5,513 bases of DNA from positions 19,099 to 24,611 of the forward strand of contig DGHP01000017.1 in assembly GCA_002392705.1 (NCBI GenBank), written 5' to 3'. The notes under the pieces are model-generated. The model searched no databases, was not told where the DNA came from, and worked only from the letters and a program-made list of their open reading frames with translations. Shown piece by piece: positions 4,965 through 5,513 of this stretch. The stretch's first letter is position 1. Each line of letters starts with the position of its first letter. This stretch comes from Lachnospiraceae bacterium UBA3845 (lineage in GTDB: Bacteria; Bacillota; Clostridia; Lachnospirales; Lachnospiraceae). A program made the translations under genes and the position numbers.

Positions 4965-5513
4965 ATATCTGAATGAGGTGCTGGGCGATTACAGCGGCTG
5001 GGCGATGGCCGCGATCCTGCTGATCCTGCTGATTGCCGCGATCGTGCTGCACAGAAAGCGTAAAAAACGGGAGTTTATCTATACGATCAGCTCCCGGGAC
5101 CAGCGGCTGGCGGAACTGGATGCGCGGGTTGCAAACCCGGAGTACACCTCCAGAACAGGCCCCGGCATGGTTAAGCGTTATCCGTATGAGACGACCTACT
5201 TCAGTGACGCGCTTGCCCAAAGACAGTTCGATACGAACTTCATCGGTATACTGGTGGAGACGGAGATGCGGCGCGAGAGGTTCTATACGGACATTTCCGC
5301 GCCGATTGAGGTCGGCCGCGATTCCTCCTGCGCGATTACGATCCAGGATATGAGGCTTGCCCCGAGACAGTTTGTTCTGGAGATGAACGGCGGCAGACTT
5401 GAGATCCGGAATCTGACACCGGACAGAACGATGGTCCTGGAGAGGGGAGATATGTATCACCGGGTCCGGGACAAGGCCATCGTACTGGAAGAGGGGGACG
5501 TTATCCGTGTGGG
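4957..5513 (+). CDS. N-terminally anchored FHA-like protein (partial, runs off window)
   Basis: An ATG at 4957 lies inside the last codons of the VWA gene, with an 8-nt overlap and a GAGAG ribosome binding site at 4946-4950. The frame stays open to the window end, giving 185 complete codons and no stop. Residues 15-31 form one membrane helix, followed by HRKRKKR, which places the rest in the cytoplasm. Residues 32-110 form a charged linker. From about 115 an FHA-like domain begins: IEVGRDSS keeps the G120-R121 pair, but the S-x-x-H block is replaced by A135-P-R-Q138, and the later Asn is not evident. The overlap implies translational coupling and matched amounts with the VWA-FHA protein. The remainder may hold only the end of the FHA fold or further domains. 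Family assignment by fold pattern is fairly sure; function is unknown. Confidence 0.82.
   Translation, partial: MSKYLNEVLGDYSGWAMAAILLILLIAAIVLHRKRKKREFIYTISSRDQRLAELDARVANPEYTSRTGPGMVKRYPYETTYFSDALAQRQFDTNFIGILVETEMRRERFYTDISAPIEVGRDSSCAITIQDMRLAPRQFVLEMNGGRLEIRNLTPDRTMVLERGDMYHRVRDKAIVLEEGDVIRV

Noticed and set aside
4906..5460. Open frames overlapping the partial FHA gene: minus strand 4906-5460 and another + frame 5033-5353
   Set aside because: The frame from 4957 has a membrane helix, a basic anchor, the FHA-like GRDSS block and coupling to the upstream gene. The others have low-complexity Arg/Ser/Pro-rich products without domains.

Overview
The window looks like chromosomal DNA from a Gram-positive anaerobe of the class Clostridia, most likely family Lachnospiraceae. 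This rests on the gap-pgk-tpi gene order, the wording of the Pgk protein (recalled from memory, not searched), AAGGAG-type ribosome binding sites, and a VWA surface protein with a membrane anchor and a cytoplasmic FHA-type domain. All genes read on the + strand.

Region 1 (1-2237) is lower glycolysis. It holds the last 26 codons of gap (glyceraldehyde-3-phosphate dehydrogenase), a strong intrinsic terminator, complete pgk (phosphoglycerate kinase), complete tpi (triosephosphate isomerase) and a second strong terminator. Catalytic residues are intact in the two complete enzymes. The terminator between gap and pgk suggests pgk-tpi is partly uncoupled from gap, by readthrough or by its own promoter. 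A TATAAT box just upstream of the terminator is one candidate for that promoter.

Region 2 (2238-2601) is about 360 bp with no convincing gene but a lot of structure. In order it holds a 9-bp inverted repeat inside competing stems, an AT-rich hairpin, an extended -10 promoter, a near-perfect 18-bp palindrome just past the predicted transcription start, and two related stem-loop units just before the next gene. It probably serves as promoter plus a leader of about 175 nt for the following operon.

Region 3 (2602-5513, continuing past the window) is a compact membrane and signalling operon. Its first gene encodes a small, cysteine-rich, four-helix membrane protein, weakly like DUF5684. The second encodes a 608-aa protein with, in order, a signal sequence, an outside VWA domain with complete MIDAS residues, an acidic helical stalk, a transmembrane helix and a cytoplasmic FHA-like domain. 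The third overlaps the second by 8 nt and encodes an N-terminally anchored FHA-like protein, cut by the window end. Both FHA-like domains have lost the same Ser and His of the phosphothreonine pocket, and both carry A-x-R-Q there. The working idea is that an extracellular metal-dependent adhesion or sensing domain is linked across the membrane to a paired, probably non-canonical FHA scaffold. That function is inference: the architecture is visible, the partners and signal are not.
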